From Kluyvera sp047971185 (GTDB lineage Bacteria; Pseudomonadota; Gammaproteobacteria; Enterobacterales; Enterobacteriaceae): a stretch of 64,000 nt of DNA. Of this stretch, positions 53,691 through 60,477 are shown one piece after another. The position numbers and the translations under genes were made by a program. Within the stretch, counting starts at the first letter, position 1, and every line of letters starts with the position of its first letter. Location of the stretch: assembly GCF_047971185.1 (NCBI RefSeq), contig NZ_JBKDZH010000006.1, forward strand, positions 42,733 to 106,732. The letters run 5' to 3'. The notes below the pieces were generated by a model. The model saw nothing but the letters and a program-made list of their open reading frames with translations, searched no databases and had not been told where the DNA came from.

Positions 53691-54612
53691 TCTGCGTTTT
53701 CTGGAGGCCAGCGCACGCGAACGCGCAATGGCACTGGTCGATAAAGGCTCCTTCACGGAGCTGATTGGTCCCCAGGCCAAACGGACCAGCCCGCATCTGC
53801 CGGTGCTGGGTGAAGCAGTCGAATTTGACGACGGCGTCGTCACCGGTATCGGTTTACTGGGTCAGCATCCGGCCATTGTTATTTCGCAGGAAGGCCGCTT
53901 TATCGGCGGATCTGTCGGCGAAGTGGGCGGTGCGAAGATGGTGGGGGCGCTGATGCTGGCCGAGCAGCTGGCCGCACAGACCCACTCCCCTGCACGGCGT
54001 CCGATCGTACTGATCTCCTTTGAAACCGGCGGCGTACGTCTGCACGAAGCCAACGCCGGTCTGCTGGCTCATGCCGAATGCATGGATATGCTGCAAACCC
54101 TGAGAGGTCGCGTGCCGGTTGTCGCCCTTATCGGCAGCAAAATTGGCTGCTTTGGCGGAATGGGCTTTGTCGCAGCGGCCACCGATATCATCGTGATGAG
54201 CGAATCAGGTCGATTGGGATTAACCGGGCCGGAAGTGATTGAGCAAGAGATGGGCCGCAGCGAGTTTGACGCATCAGATCGCGCGTTAGTGTTCCGCACT
54301 ACCGGCGGCAAACACAAGTATATCGTTGGCGACTGTAACTATCTGATTGCCGATTCCCTCGATGCTTTCCACCAGCAAGCCGCCGTGATTGCCGATCTGC
54401 CATGGGCAGAAATAGAAAACCAGCGTCGTATCGGCAGTGAAGCCAAGGTCCGCGCACAGATGGCGCTCACACAGCAGATTAGCGAAATGGCCCCAGCAGA
54501 CGCCCGGGATGTGTGGGCGGCGGCGGGTAACGTTGAACCGCAGTCGCTGGTGGATATGGATCTGGAATCCTTCCTGAGCAATGTCAAACGTCTGTCCGTG
54601 GAGGAAGCGTAA
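53683..54612 (+). CDS. madC: Malonyl-S-ACP:biotin carboxyltransferase subunit MadC
   Basis: Beta-type carboxyltransferase subunit related to AccD and MdcD, 309 residues. With MadD it moves the carboxyl group from malonyl-S-ACP to biotin on MadF. Crotonase-fold marks: GQHPAIVISQEGRFIGGSVGEVGGAKMVGAL near 65, FETGGVRLHEANAGLLAHAE near 113, and IGCFGGMGFVAAATD near 152, whose backbone glycines form the oxyanion hole. It lacks the AccD zinc finger. Eight-base overlap with madE and one-base overlap with madD. Confidence 0.93.
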   Translation: MSDLRFLEASARERAMALVDKGSFTELIGPQAKRTSPHLPVLGEAVEFDDGVVTGIGLLGQHPAIVISQEGRFIGGSVGEVGGAKMVGALMLAEQLAAQTHSPARRPIVLISFETGGVRLHEANAGLLAHAECMDMLQTLRGRVPVVALIGSKIGCFGGMGFVAAATDIIVMSESGRLGLTGPEVIEQEMGRSEFDASDRALVFRTTGGKHKYIVGDCNYLIADSLDAFHQQAAVIADLPWAEIENQRRIGSEAKVRAQMALTQQISEMAPADARDVWAAAGNVEPQSLVDMDLESFLSNVKRLSVEEA

Positions 54613-55496
54613 TGGAGAATTTACTCGGTCAGGGCCGCGCGGCGATCGATCTGATCGCCGATGACGGCAGCTTTGAAGAAAACGCACTGGCGGACCTCAA
54701 TCTGCCCTGCGAAGACTACGGCCCCGGCGCGGTCGTCGGTAGCGCTCGCATCAATGGCGAAATGTGCACCGTCATCGCCAACGATGCGATGACATTTAAT
54801 CCTCGCTTCCCGGTGGTGTACGCCGGGATTATCGGCCTTGAAGAAGGCTACAAAATGGCGCTGGCAGTCTATCGCACTTTAGCGATGGACAAAGATAAAC
54901 CCGCTCAAGAGAAGCGCCCGCTGGTCCTGATCGTCGACACGCCGGGGAACGGCCCCGGCAAACTGGAAGAGATCATTGGCATGAACAAAGCTACCGGCGC
55001 ATATCAGCTCGCACTGGCGGAAGCCCGCCACGCTGGGCATCCGATTATTGCCATGGTCATTGGTCGCGCTATCAGCGGCGCCTTCCTCTGCCACGGTCTT
55101 CAGGCCGACCATATCCTCAGCCTGACCTCCAGATTCGGCACCATGATCCACGTGATGCCTCTGAGCAGTATCGCGCGCATCACCCGTCAGGACGTCGAAC
55201 GATTGGGCGAGCTGTCACGCACTAACCCGGTGTTCGCCGCAGGGCCGGAGTTCTTCTGGGAGTTAGGCGGCGTTGAGGAACTGATCCATGCCATTGCGGA
55301 AATGAGAGAAGCCATCGTGCGCCACATTGCCGACGTGCGCGAGCACAAAGGCGAGTCTGGCTCGACGACGACGGGCCCGCAAGGGCGTGGTGTCTCCGGC
55401 AATCAGCGCGGCGGCAGAAAAATGCGCGGCGTAATTCTGGCACAAATGTGTGAGGAATATCAGGCCGTCTCTGCACGCTATCAGGCTGATTGGTAA
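54612..55496 (+). CDS. madD: Malonyl-S-ACP:biotin carboxyltransferase subunit MadD
   Basis: Gamma-type carboxyltransferase subunit (MdcE/MadD, AccA-like), 294 residues; forms the active site with MadC. Marks: LIVDTPGNGPGKLEEIIGMNKATGAYQLAL near 111, VIGRAISGAFLCHGLQADHIL near 147 and WELGGVEELI near 219. A C-terminal extension rich in Gly/Ser/Arg (about 250-275) precedes the last helix. It starts on the last base of the madC stop (TAATG). In soluble Mdc enzymes the same pair decarboxylates directly; with MadB and MadF present, transfer to biotin is expected. Confidence 0.93.
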   Translation: MENLLGQGRAAIDLIADDGSFEENALADLNLPCEDYGPGAVVGSARINGEMCTVIANDAMTFNPRFPVVYAGIIGLEEGYKMALAVYRTLAMDKDKPAQEKRPLVLIVDTPGNGPGKLEEIIGMNKATGAYQLALAEARHAGHPIIAMVIGRAISGAFLCHGLQADHILSLTSRFGTMIHVMPLSSIARITRQDVERLGELSRTNPVFAAGPEFFWELGGVEELIHAIAEMREAIVRHIADVREHKGESGSTTTGPQGRGVSGNQRGGRKMRGVILAQMCEEYQAVSARYQADW

Positions 55497-55509
55497 GGGA
55501 AAGCGTACT

Positions 55510-56610
55510 ATGAACGATCCCATCGCTACGCTCGAATGGCTGCTTCAGGCGCAGCAAGGCATACCTTCTCTGGAGGAAATGCCACGCCGCACGCTGATCG
55601 ATAAAGGTATCGCAGGCCCTACGGCTGCGCATGTGATTGAAGAGATCCATACGCCGCTCAACCTGGCGTTGGTCACCTTCACCACCGGCAGCAGCGCGTT
55701 TCAGAATATCGTTGGCATGACGCACAGCGAATTACCGCTGCGAATCGCCGCCGGGAAACGAGCGCTGGCTGAAAGCGGCGTCACCGCAGGGCAGCGGCTG
55801 CTGATAACCTACGCGCCGCTGATCAACGTGTTTACTCGCCAGGCGCTGGATGAGAACCACCTTGAGTGGTCGTTCTTACCGCGCTCCTGCCGGGATGCGC
55901 TATTGATCGCCCTGTGCCGTCAGCAACCGAATGTAGTGGTGGGAGAGTCCTCATTTTTACGCGCAACGCTGGAGCAGGCGCTGAAAATGGGTCTGGTCAG
56001 CCGGCTTCCCAAAAATCTGACGCTGATTACGGCGGGCACGCCGCTGGATGCTTCACTGATTCCATTATCGGCATCGCTCGGCTACCCACTACACGATCTC
56101 TACGGTTGTCAGGAGTTTGGCTGGCTGGCGCTCAACGGCATTCCGCTCCGCGACGATATTTCACTGGTCCCCACGTCACAAGGTGGAGACTGGCGGGAAG
56201 TTATCGTTGGGGGCCTCCCCACCGGCGACAGCTTTCCCGTTGCGACAGGCAGTCATGTCTGCAACTCACAAGGCTACATCCAGACCTGGAAACGCCGTCG
56301 TACCTCGCCAGAGTATGAGATGGTCGTGATGGCCACGACCGCGCAGCATCGGGAGCTTATCGAACGCACGGCGCGAACAATTCTACGGATAAAAGGACGC
56401 GTTTGCCGGGTGGCTCCGGAGCTGCAAACGGGTGCTACCGCTACCCACATTCGCCTGTATCCCGCCGCCATGCCAGGCGTAATGCCGACGGGGGAAACCA
56501 TTGATATTTGCGGCCCACGGCACAGCGCACAATTTGACGCCTTGCTTGACGCGCAGCGTACGCTACAGCAGCACGCCAAAAACGATCCGGCGTGGAGTAA
56601 GGCACGATGA
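55510..56610 (+). CDS. madH: Acetate:SH-ACP ligase MadH
   Basis: Adenylate-forming (ANL family) ligase that uses ATP and acetate to acetylate the carrier thiol and so activates the decarboxylase. It has 366 residues when started at 55510 (MNDPIATLEW) with AAGGGA upstream; the frame is open 20 codons farther but that part lies in madD. Signature pieces: phosphate loop TFTTGSSAFQ at 56-65, SFLRATLEQALKMG near 160, and LYGCQEFGWLAL near 200, the adenine-side motif. Overlaps mdcG by four bases. Acetate ligases of this kind are part of the M. rubra system. Confidence 0.9.
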   Translation: MNDPIATLEWLLQAQQGIPSLEEMPRRTLIDKGIAGPTAAHVIEEIHTPLNLALVTFTTGSSAFQNIVGMTHSELPLRIAAGKRALAESGVTAGQRLLITYAPLINVFTRQALDENHLEWSFLPRSCRDALLIALCRQQPNVVVGESSFLRATLEQALKMGLVSRLPKNLTLITAGTPLDASLIPLSASLGYPLHDLYGCQEFGWLALNGIPLRDDISLVPTSQGGDWREVIVGGLPTGDSFPVATGSHVCNSQGYIQTWKRRRTSPEYEMVVMATTAQHRELIERTARTILRIKGRVCRVAPELQTGATATHIRLYPAAMPGVMPTGETIDICGPRHSAQFDALLDAQRTLQQHAKNDPAWSKAR

Positions 56611-57293
56611 AAGCATTACAGCGACATACGCTGTGCTGGCTAACGCCTTCGGCGCTGATTCCCATCGCCGAACGGCTGGAGAGCGATTTCAGCTATCTAC
56701 CAGGCGCATTGCGTCGGGAAGCGCTTGAAACGCTGCTATCTGGCAACCTGCCGGGAATTGTTCGCCGGGGGCGGCATAGCATCAATGATATACCACTGGG
56801 ATTTTGTTTCCCCCTGCGCTGGCACGGGCTGCGGCTACGACTGGCGGCGTGCGCGCCTGCCCGGGCGATTGTTCGTTGTTCAACGCCTGAACAGACGGCG
56901 CGCCTGCCGGTAGCCGATAGTACCTGTGCAACCCGAGCCTTCAACGCATTGCGCCAGGCGTGGCGCTGGCCTGATTTGCATCTTGGCGTCTGGGGTTCGG
57001 TGGCGCTGGAAATCATGACCCCCTGGCAGTGGACCGACAGCGAATCTGACCTTGATATTCATTTTGTGCCCGCTTCACTAGACGACCTGGCTCCATGCCA
57101 AATGATGCTAAACCGCATCGAGCAAAAATTTCAGTTACGTATTGATGGTGAGATTTATTTGTCAGATGGATATGCCATCAATATTAAAGAATGGTTTAGC
57201 GGAAGTTCCACTCTGCTGGCTAAAGGTGAAAACGATGTTCAAATAATTACGCGGCAGCATGTCACGGAATTATCCCGGGCATCGTTATATTAA
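56607..57293 (+). CDS. mdcG: Holo-ACP synthase, phosphoribosyl-dephospho-CoA transferase MdcG (MadK)
   Basis: Transfers phosphoribosyl-dephospho-CoA from the triphosphate made by MdcB to the MadE serine. It has 228 residues. The nucleotidyltransferase motif is GSVALEIMTPWQWTDSESDLDI (130-151): Gly-Ser followed by the metal-binding Asp-x-Asp. The N-terminal half contains LPGIVRRGRH. It overlaps madH (ATGA) and precedes madF by 20 AT-rich bases. In the M. rubra gene order this is madK. Confidence 0.91.
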   Translation: MKALQRHTLCWLTPSALIPIAERLESDFSYLPGALRREALETLLSGNLPGIVRRGRHSINDIPLGFCFPLRWHGLRLRLAACAPARAIVRCSTPEQTARLPVADSTCATRAFNALRQAWRWPDLHLGVWGSVALEIMTPWQWTDSESDLDIHFVPASLDDLAPCQMMLNRIEQKFQLRIDGEIYLSDGYAINIKEWFSGSSTLLAKGENDVQIITRQHVTELSRASLY

Positions 57294-57313
57294 ATATATT
57301 AAAGGAAACTAAT

Positions 57314-57532
57314 ATGTCTGAAGTTAAATCAAAAGTCCCTGGTGTTGTTGACGAAGTAAAAGCTACCATAGGTGATAAAATTGAAAAAGGCCAGATTATC
57401 GTGGTAATGGAAGCGATGAAAATGAAGATGCCGATCGCGTCGCCAGAAAGCGGAGTATTAAAAACGCTGAACGTTAATGCTGGCGACCGTGTAAACCCTG
57501 GCATGGTGTTATTTGATATTACGGCCGAATAA
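57314..57532 (+). CDS. madF: Biotin carrier protein MadF
   Basis: Free-standing biotinyl/lipoyl-domain protein, 72 residues. The biotin-accepting Lys36 lies in the classic EAMKM motif (VVMEAMKMKMP), flanked by the two half-barrel Gly/Pro turns (VPGVVDEV, NAGDRVNPG). It shuttles the carboxyl from MadC/D to MadB. A biotin carrier within the operon shows the system is biotin-dependent. AAGGAAAC is the ribosome site. A 259-base gap with hairpins follows. Confidence 0.96.
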   Translation: MSEVKSKVPGVVDEVKATIGDKIEKGQIIVVMEAMKMKMPIASPESGVLKTLNVNAGDRVNPGMVLFDITAE

Positions 57533-57586
57533 ATATTTGCGATCCCGGCTAAATTAATGCGACATTCTTTGTGATAATCTCGCTGC

Positions 57587-57631
57587 GCTAATAGCATATC
57601 AGTGAGCGTTTTGTTCGCTGATATGATTAGC
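57587..57631. other. Long hairpin between madF and madL
   Basis: GCTAAT-AG-CATATCA-GTGA-GCG pairs with CGC-TGATATG-ATTAGC around a TTTTGTT loop: 16 base pairs with two small bulges. No U-tract follows on either strand. It starts 54 bases after the madF stop. It could separate soluble-subunit and transporter expression, or be a protein-binding RNA element. Confidence 0.7.
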
Positions 57632-57715
57632 AAAAGTGATTGGGTTTAGATGTATTCTGTTTAATGTTCGCATAATAAACAAATCACTATACTAAAAGCA
57701 TCTGTTTTTATTACT

Positions 57716-57746
57716 GTCTATCCATAGACGCAGCCATTCGGCTGCG
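57716..57746 (+). other. Two adjoining short hairpins before madL
   Basis: GTCTA-TCCA-TAGAC (57716-57729) and CGCAGCC-ATTC-GGCTGCG (57729-57746) share base 57729, so they compete or stack. A few NAG triplets (57766-57784: TAG, CAG, GAG) follow before the madL start. No clean U-run follows, so this is not a standard terminator. Confidence 0.55.
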
Positions 57747-57791
57747 GACTTATATTATTGACTTTTAGTATGGCCAGCAAAGAGAAACATC

Positions 57792-58172
57792 ATGATCATT
57801 TACGGATTGATGTTAATGGGATTATGCATGTTCGCCGGCTTAATTATCGGCGATCTATTAGGATTGCTGCTGGGTATTTCGGCCAACATCGGCGGCATTG
57901 GCTTCGCGATGCTTTTTCTCGTCGTCATCTCACAGAAGCTGATGGAAAAAGGGCTGCTGTCAAAACCCGCAGAACAGGGCGTGGCGTTCTGGAATGCCAT
58001 GTACATCCCTATTGTCGTCGCCATGTCGGCAAACCAGAACGTTATCGCGGCATTAAAAGGGGGGCCGGTGGCGCTGATTGCCGGTTTGGGCGCCGTGTTT
58101 ATCGGCTTTTTGCTGATTAAACCACTGAGCAAAATTGGCAGTAAACGAAGCCCGGACAATGCCGCTATATAA
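57792..58172 (+). CDS. madL: Malonate transporter subunit MadL
   Basis: Small membrane protein of the two-part MadL/MadM malonate carrier, which brings in malonate with Na+ or H+. It has 126 residues and about four hydrophobic segments; GLMLMGLCMFAGLIIGDLLG at the start and GLGAVFIGFLLIKPLSKIG at the end fit the family. It starts after the hairpin-containing gap, with GAGAAAC upstream, and is followed by madM after 16 bases. Confidence 0.93.
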   Translation: MIIYGLMLMGLCMFAGLIIGDLLGLLLGISANIGGIGFAMLFLVVISQKLMEKGLLSKPAEQGVAFWNAMYIPIVVAMSANQNVIAALKGGPVALIAGLGAVFIGFLLIKPLSKIGSKRSPDNAAI

Positions 58173-58188
58173 GGAATGGTGAGACAAC

Positions 58189-58959
58189 ATGGATCAGATA
58201 ATCAAAATTCTTAGCGGTAACTTTACCAGCAACGGTCTAATCACCGCCTTTGTCGTCGTCGGCCTTGTCTGCTGGGCTGCTAGCTGGGTCTCCACCCATC
58301 TGTTACGCGGCAAAATTCATAGTTCAGCCATTGCGATCGTGGCAGGCCTGCTGCTGGCATGGATTGGCGGCGAGCTGACCGGGGGTAAAAAGGGCTTGGC
58401 CGACATCAGTCTATTTAGCGGAATTGCGCTTATGGGCGGCGGGATGTTTCGTGATTTTGCCATCATTTCTACTGCCTTTGGCGTCAGGCTGGAAGAGCTT
58501 AAAAAGGCAGGTCTGGCAGGATTGCTGGCCTTAATCATCTCTACCGTCCTCTCTTTCTACCTTGGCGCCATTGTCGCATGGGCCTTTGGCTACACCGATG
58601 CGGTCAGTATGGCGACCATCGGCGCTGGCGCAGTGACCTTTATCGTCGGCCCGGTTACCGGAGCCGCACTGGGTGCGACATCGGACGTCATTGCCCTGAG
58701 CATTGCCGCTGGGGTGATTAAATCGATTGCCGTTATGATTGTCACGCCGCTGGTTGCCCGTGCAGCCGGCTTAACCTCTCCTGCTGCCGCCATTGTGTAC
58801 GGGGGGTTAATGGGGTCAACAAGCGGCGTCGCCGCAGGACTCGCGGCCACCGATCCGAAGCTGGTTCCCTATGGCGCTATGACCGCAACATTTTACACCG
58901 GCCTCGGCTGTCTGCTGGCCCCCTCAGCGCTGTATCTTTCTTTAACACCGTTCTTTTAA
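58189..58959 (+). CDS. madM: Malonate transporter subunit MadM
   Basis: Larger membrane partner of MadL, 256 residues with about seven or eight hydrophobic segments. Conserved-looking Gly-rich blocks: LAWIGGELTGGKKGLADISL near 55, GIALMGGGMFRDFAIISTAFG near 78, and TIGAGAVTFIVGPVTGAALGATSDVIALSIAAG near 143. Supplies substrate for the decarboxylase encoded upstream. Confidence 0.93.
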   Translation: MDQIIKILSGNFTSNGLITAFVVVGLVCWAASWVSTHLLRGKIHSSAIAIVAGLLLAWIGGELTGGKKGLADISLFSGIALMGGGMFRDFAIISTAFGVRLEELKKAGLAGLLALIISTVLSFYLGAIVAWAFGYTDAVSMATIGAGAVTFIVGPVTGAALGATSDVIALSIAAGVIKSIAVMIVTPLVARAAGLTSPAAAIVYGGLMGSTSGVAAGLAATDPKLVPYGAMTATFYTGLGCLLAPSALYLSLTPFF

Positions 58960-58966
58960 CCACCAA

Positions 58967-58990
58967 CGCCTGTTGCCTCGGCAGCAGGCG
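58967..58990 (+). other. Strong hairpin just before the HutP-like gene
   Basis: CGCCTGTTGCC-TC-GGCAGCAGGCG: an 11-bp stem with one T-G pair and a tight loop. It ends directly before the ribosome site CGGGAG of the next gene and has no U-tract. It may limit translation or mRNA decay between madM and the regulator. Confidence 0.65.
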
Positions 58991-59002
58991 CGGGAGATCG
59001 CT

Positions 59003-59434
59003 ATGCATGCATTTCAACAAATGAAACCCGGACAAATTGCTGTTTTAGCTTCTCAGTGCCCTCAGGAAGAAGAGGAGAATTTCCGCCTTAAGCTACTGAG
59101 TGACAAACCAGAACATCGCGTTGGATTCGCATTTATGACGGGAACAGCCGAGGAGATAAAACACAAGCTTCAACGATGCGTTGTCGGCTGCGCGCTGAAA
59201 CACCAGATCATCAGCCGTCAGGATAGCGCCATCTTTACGTTATGCCGAACCAGCCAGCAGGCGTTAGCCCATGCCCTTGCAAACAATATTGCCGATGACC
59301 ATATTCGTATCAAACTTGCCCTGGTCAGCAACCCGCATTGGCTGGCGGTATCCATCTACGGAGAAGCACGGGTTTATCAGCGAATGAGCCATGAAATTAT
59401 GGGGTTTTGTCTGCATCGTTACTCTCCATCATAA
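59003..59434 (+). CDS. HutP-family putative RNA-binding regulator of the malonate operon
   Basis: 143 residues from ATG 59003 (GGGAG nine bases ahead); ten upstream in-frame codons lie in the hairpin. The C-terminal part HWLAVSIYGEARVYQRMSHE (112-131) and then Gly134 align by eye with Bacillus HutP (WIAVSLYG..., GLEHETFGVG), the antitermination protein that binds NAG repeats in RNA with histidine and Mg2+. The HutP His138 ligand matches His130 here; the other two HutP metal histidines (73, 77) seem replaced within SAIFTLCRT. So another ligand, perhaps malonate, is possible (inference). It ends the mad operon, in the place of madN in M. rubra. Confidence 0.72.
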   Translation: MHAFQQMKPGQIAVLASQCPQEEEENFRLKLLSDKPEHRVGFAFMTGTAEEIKHKLQRCVVGCALKHQIISRQDSAIFTLCRTSQQALAHALANNIADDHIRIKLALVSNPHWLAVSIYGEARVYQRMSHEIMGFCLHRYSPS

Positions 59435-60338
59435 GCTGTCTGGCATACATGCGGCACTCAGCAAGTAGCGAAAGAAGCCCTGGATGATTCTCCTGGCTAC
59501 GAGGAAAAACCAGCGAGATCTCCTGCTCCATCCGGTAGGCTTCCTGCAGCGGCAACAGGCGAATTCCGCTTCGGAAGAGCTCCCGCATACGACCGGGAAT
59601 CAGGGTATAACCTACGCCAGCGTTCACCATACTCATCAACGAGAAAATATCGTGTACGCGAACCGTGATATCCGGTGCAAAACCTGCAATCCGGAATGCT
59701 TCCTGAAAACCTCTCCAGGTCGCAAATCCCTCACTAAGCGCAATAAATTTTTTGCTCTGTAGCTGCGCTAAATCTACCGGCCCCTGCAGGCTATCGGCAT
59801 CCTGAATGGGTACCGCCAAATAAATCGAGTCAGAGAATATAGTCCAGGTTTCGAATAACTGTGGATTATAATCATCGGGTGTGGAAATTAATGCGGCATC
59901 AATATTTCCTTCATTGAGCGCCTCTAAAAGTTTTTTATTAGAGTTCATAATGAATTCAATGGAAAGTTCAGGACGCCGTTTTTTCAAACCCTGGACAATT
60001 TGCGGTGCCGTTTTTAACACCAGCGAATAAAGTAAACCCAGACGAAGAGCAGGAGAATGGTAGCCAGAAGCCTCTCGGGTCAGATAAATACAACGTTCCA
60101 TTGCCGAAATAACGTCACGCGCCTGTTTTTGCATAACCCAGGCACCTGGCAGCGGATGTAAATTACGCCCGTTATGAGTAAACAGCGCGCAACGTAAATT
60201 ATCTTCCAGTGAATGCAATGCCCGGTGCACGCTGACGGGTGAGATATTGAGAGTTTCTGCTGCTTTAGAAATATTCATGGAATCCATATATTCAAGAAAT
60301 ATTTCCAACTTACGTAGTGTAATATCTTGCTCAGGCAT
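59397..60338 (-). CDS. LysR-family regulator of the malonate cluster
   Basis: LysR-type regulator, 313 residues. The helix-turn-helix is about 20-42 (MNISKAAETLNISPVSVHRALHSLEDNL); the effector domain follows (about 95-300), with MSMVNAGVGYTLIPGRMREL near 240. It is tail to tail with the HutP-like gene (38-base overlap) and probably plays the part MdcR plays for other malonate clusters, activating with malonate. A perfect 12-bp inverted repeat lies just before its start. Confidence 0.85.
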   Translation of the reverse strand: MPEQDITLRKLEIFLEYMDSMNISKAAETLNISPVSVHRALHSLEDNLRCALFTHNGRNLHPLPGAWVMQKQARDVISAMERCIYLTREASGYHSPALRLGLLYSLVLKTAPQIVQGLKKRRPELSIEFIMNSNKKLLEALNEGNIDAALISTPDDYNPQLFETWTIFSDSIYLAVPIQDADSLQGPVDLAQLQSKKFIALSEGFATWRGFQEAFRIAGFAPDITVRVHDIFSLMSMVNAGVGYTLIPGRMRELFRSGIRLLPLQEAYRMEQEISLVFPRSQENHPGLLSLLAECRMYARQLMMESNDADKTP

Positions 60339-60343
60339 ATAAA

Positions 60344-60384
60344 CATTCCCTTATTTAAAAACCCAGCAAGATAATAAGGGAATG
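60344..60384. promoter_or_regulatory. 12-bp inverted repeat upstream of the LysR gene
   Basis: CATTCCCTTATT (60344-60355) and AATAAGGGAATG (60373-60384), perfect arms 17 bases apart, 6-46 bases before the LysR start. It may be an autoregulatory operator or a leader hairpin. Confidence 0.6.
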
Positions 60385-60400
60385 CAATATATTATATATT

Positions 60401-60424
60401 GAGCCAGATCGTTAAATCTGACTC
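60401..60424 (-). terminator. Hairpin downstream of mtr
   Basis: On the minus strand GAGTCAGAT-TTAACG-ATCTGGCTC (one mismatch), 15 bases after the mtr stop, followed by an A/T-rich but not T-only run. It lies on the island side of the right direct repeat, so it replaced the original mtr downstream sequence. Weak terminator at best. Confidence 0.45.
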
Positions 60425-60437
60425 AGTGAAATTGAAA

Positions 60438-60477
60438 CTTACTGGTAAACCGGTAATAAATTAAAGCTCGACAGCAC
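60438..60477. repeat. Right 40-bp direct repeat (mtr 3' end)
   Basis: The partner of 49202-49241. It covers the mtr stop codon and last 12 codons in place. The bases beyond both ends differ between copies (CACGC against GTGCA on the right; CC against AA before it). Confidence 0.97.

Larger units (their letters stand above)
49202..60477. mobile_element. Malonate decarboxylase genomic island at the mtr 3' end
   Basis: About 11.2 kb lies between two identical 40-bp copies of the mtr 3' end. It contains the entire mad gene cluster plus its two putative regulators and nothing else. Outside it, yhbW and mtr are neighbours as in E. coli. The repeat ends inside the mtr coding sequence and leaves mtr intact, as expected for integration at a gene 3' end. 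No integrase, transposase or mobilisation gene is seen, so the element cannot move by itself. The alternative is a homologous-recombination import whose ends happened to be duplicated. Confidence 0.75.

Noticed and set aside
57587..57631. madF-madL hairpin as a standard rho-independent terminator
   Set aside because: The stem is good but no U-tract follows on either strand.
49242..60437. Integrase, transposase or toxin-antitoxin genes within the malonate island
   Set aside because: Looked for on both strands; every sizeable open frame is explained by the mad genes, the HutP-like gene, the LysR gene or their shadows.
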